A stretch of 15,355 nucleotides of DNA, from positions 1 to 15,355 of the forward strand of contig JAUILM010000046.1 of NCBI GenBank assembly GCA_030432855.1, in the 5' to 3' direction. The stretch is from Bacteroidia bacterium (GTDB lineage Bacteria > Bacteroidota > Bacteroidia > Chitinophagales > Saprospiraceae). Positions 15,200-15,355 of this stretch are shown piece by piece. Each line of letters starts with the position of its first letter. The first letter of the stretch is position 1. The notes below the pieces were generated by a model. The model ran no database searches and was not told the origin of the DNA. It worked only from the letters and a program-made list of their open reading frames with translations. The position numbers were made by a program, and so were the translations under genes.

Positions 15200-15355
15200 G
15201 TGGATAGCTCAATTGGAACATTTATAGAGGACATATTTGATGACATTGTAGATGCCGTGTCCGGCAACCGTCGGAAGGATCTCATGCGACAATTTGCACA
15301 AGAGAATCAATATAGTTTCAAGAAGAAGATTCATTTCCGGGACCTGGACCTTGAC
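15200..15355 (+). CDS. Hypothetical protein, N-terminal fragment cut by right edge
   Basis: An open plus-strand frame continues to the window edge. It is bounded upstream by an in-frame TGA at 15194-15196, and its only plausible start is GTG at 15200. The 52 visible residues (VDSSIGTFIEDIFDDIVDAV, then SGNRRKDLMRQFAQENQYSF and KKKIHFRDLDLD) are charged, helix-forming and show normal coding character, unlike the other frames here. The RRKDLMRQFAQENQYSF segment resembles openings of soluble proteins of unknown function in this phylum. No domain can be named. If the real start is not GTG 15200, the gene must begin downstream of the TGA at another rare start codon. Confidence 0.55.
   Translation, partial: MDSSIGTFIEDIFDDIVDAVSGNRRKDLMRQFAQENQYSFKKKIHFRDLDLD

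Noticed and set aside
1..15355. CRISPR array, tRNA genes, insertion sequences, toxin-antitoxin or anti-phage modules
   Set aside because: I looked for direct repeats with spacers, cloverleaf ends, transposase motifs and small paired genes and saw none that hold up.

Overview
The window reads as an ordinary chromosomal stretch from a member of the Bacteroidota, most likely near the Saprospiria/Cytophagia (phylum fairly sure, lower rank inferred). Evidence for the phylum: a secreted protein ending in the CHU_C/type B type IX secretion sorting domain, a GIN-domain (DUF2807) protein, a tricorn-like S41 protease, near absence of strong Shine-Dalgarno sites, and two upstream regions with a TTG-N20-TAnnTTT arrangement like Bacteroidota promoters. 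There are no tRNA or rRNA genes, insertion sequences, CRISPR arrays or phage genes that I can see.

Layout. (1) Positions 1-1998, minus strand: a large glycosyltransferase cut by the left edge, with a putative methyltransferase part at its C-terminal side; it looks like the edge of a surface-polysaccharide locus and is visibly more AT-rich than the rest. (2) Positions 2078-5163: a sugar or polyol metabolism group. A Gfo/Idh/MocA oxidoreductase and a Tat-signal TIM-barrel isomerase/epimerase lie on the minus strand, separated by a strong inverted repeat; a zinc-dependent medium-chain dehydrogenase is divergent from them. (3) Positions 5170-7456, minus strand: an ANT(6)/AadK-type nucleotidyltransferase followed 16 bases later by a PLP-dependent decarboxylase, a probable two-gene operon. 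(4) Positions 7635-10036: a T9SS cargo protein with three 51-residue repeats, convergent (2 bases between stop codons) with a lipoprotein gene. (5) Positions 10153-15138, plus strand: a YbcJ-like S4 RNA-binding protein, a GIN-domain secreted protein with a ~20-residue GD repeat, a tricorn protease homologue, and a small membrane PH-domain protein. (6) From 15200, the first ~50 codons of another gene, cut by the right edge.

Functionally the window mixes envelope and export functions (glycosyltransferase, T9SS cargo, lipoprotein, GIN protein, periplasmic tricorn) with sugar oxidation/isomerisation and amino-acid decarboxylation. I do not see a clear undescribed multi-gene system. The items most worth a second look are the ANT(6)-decarboxylase pair, the glycosyltransferase-methyltransferase fusion with a Cys-less motif, the altered catalytic tetrad of the tricorn homologue, the regular GD repeat of the GIN protein, and the inverted repeat at 3091-3136.
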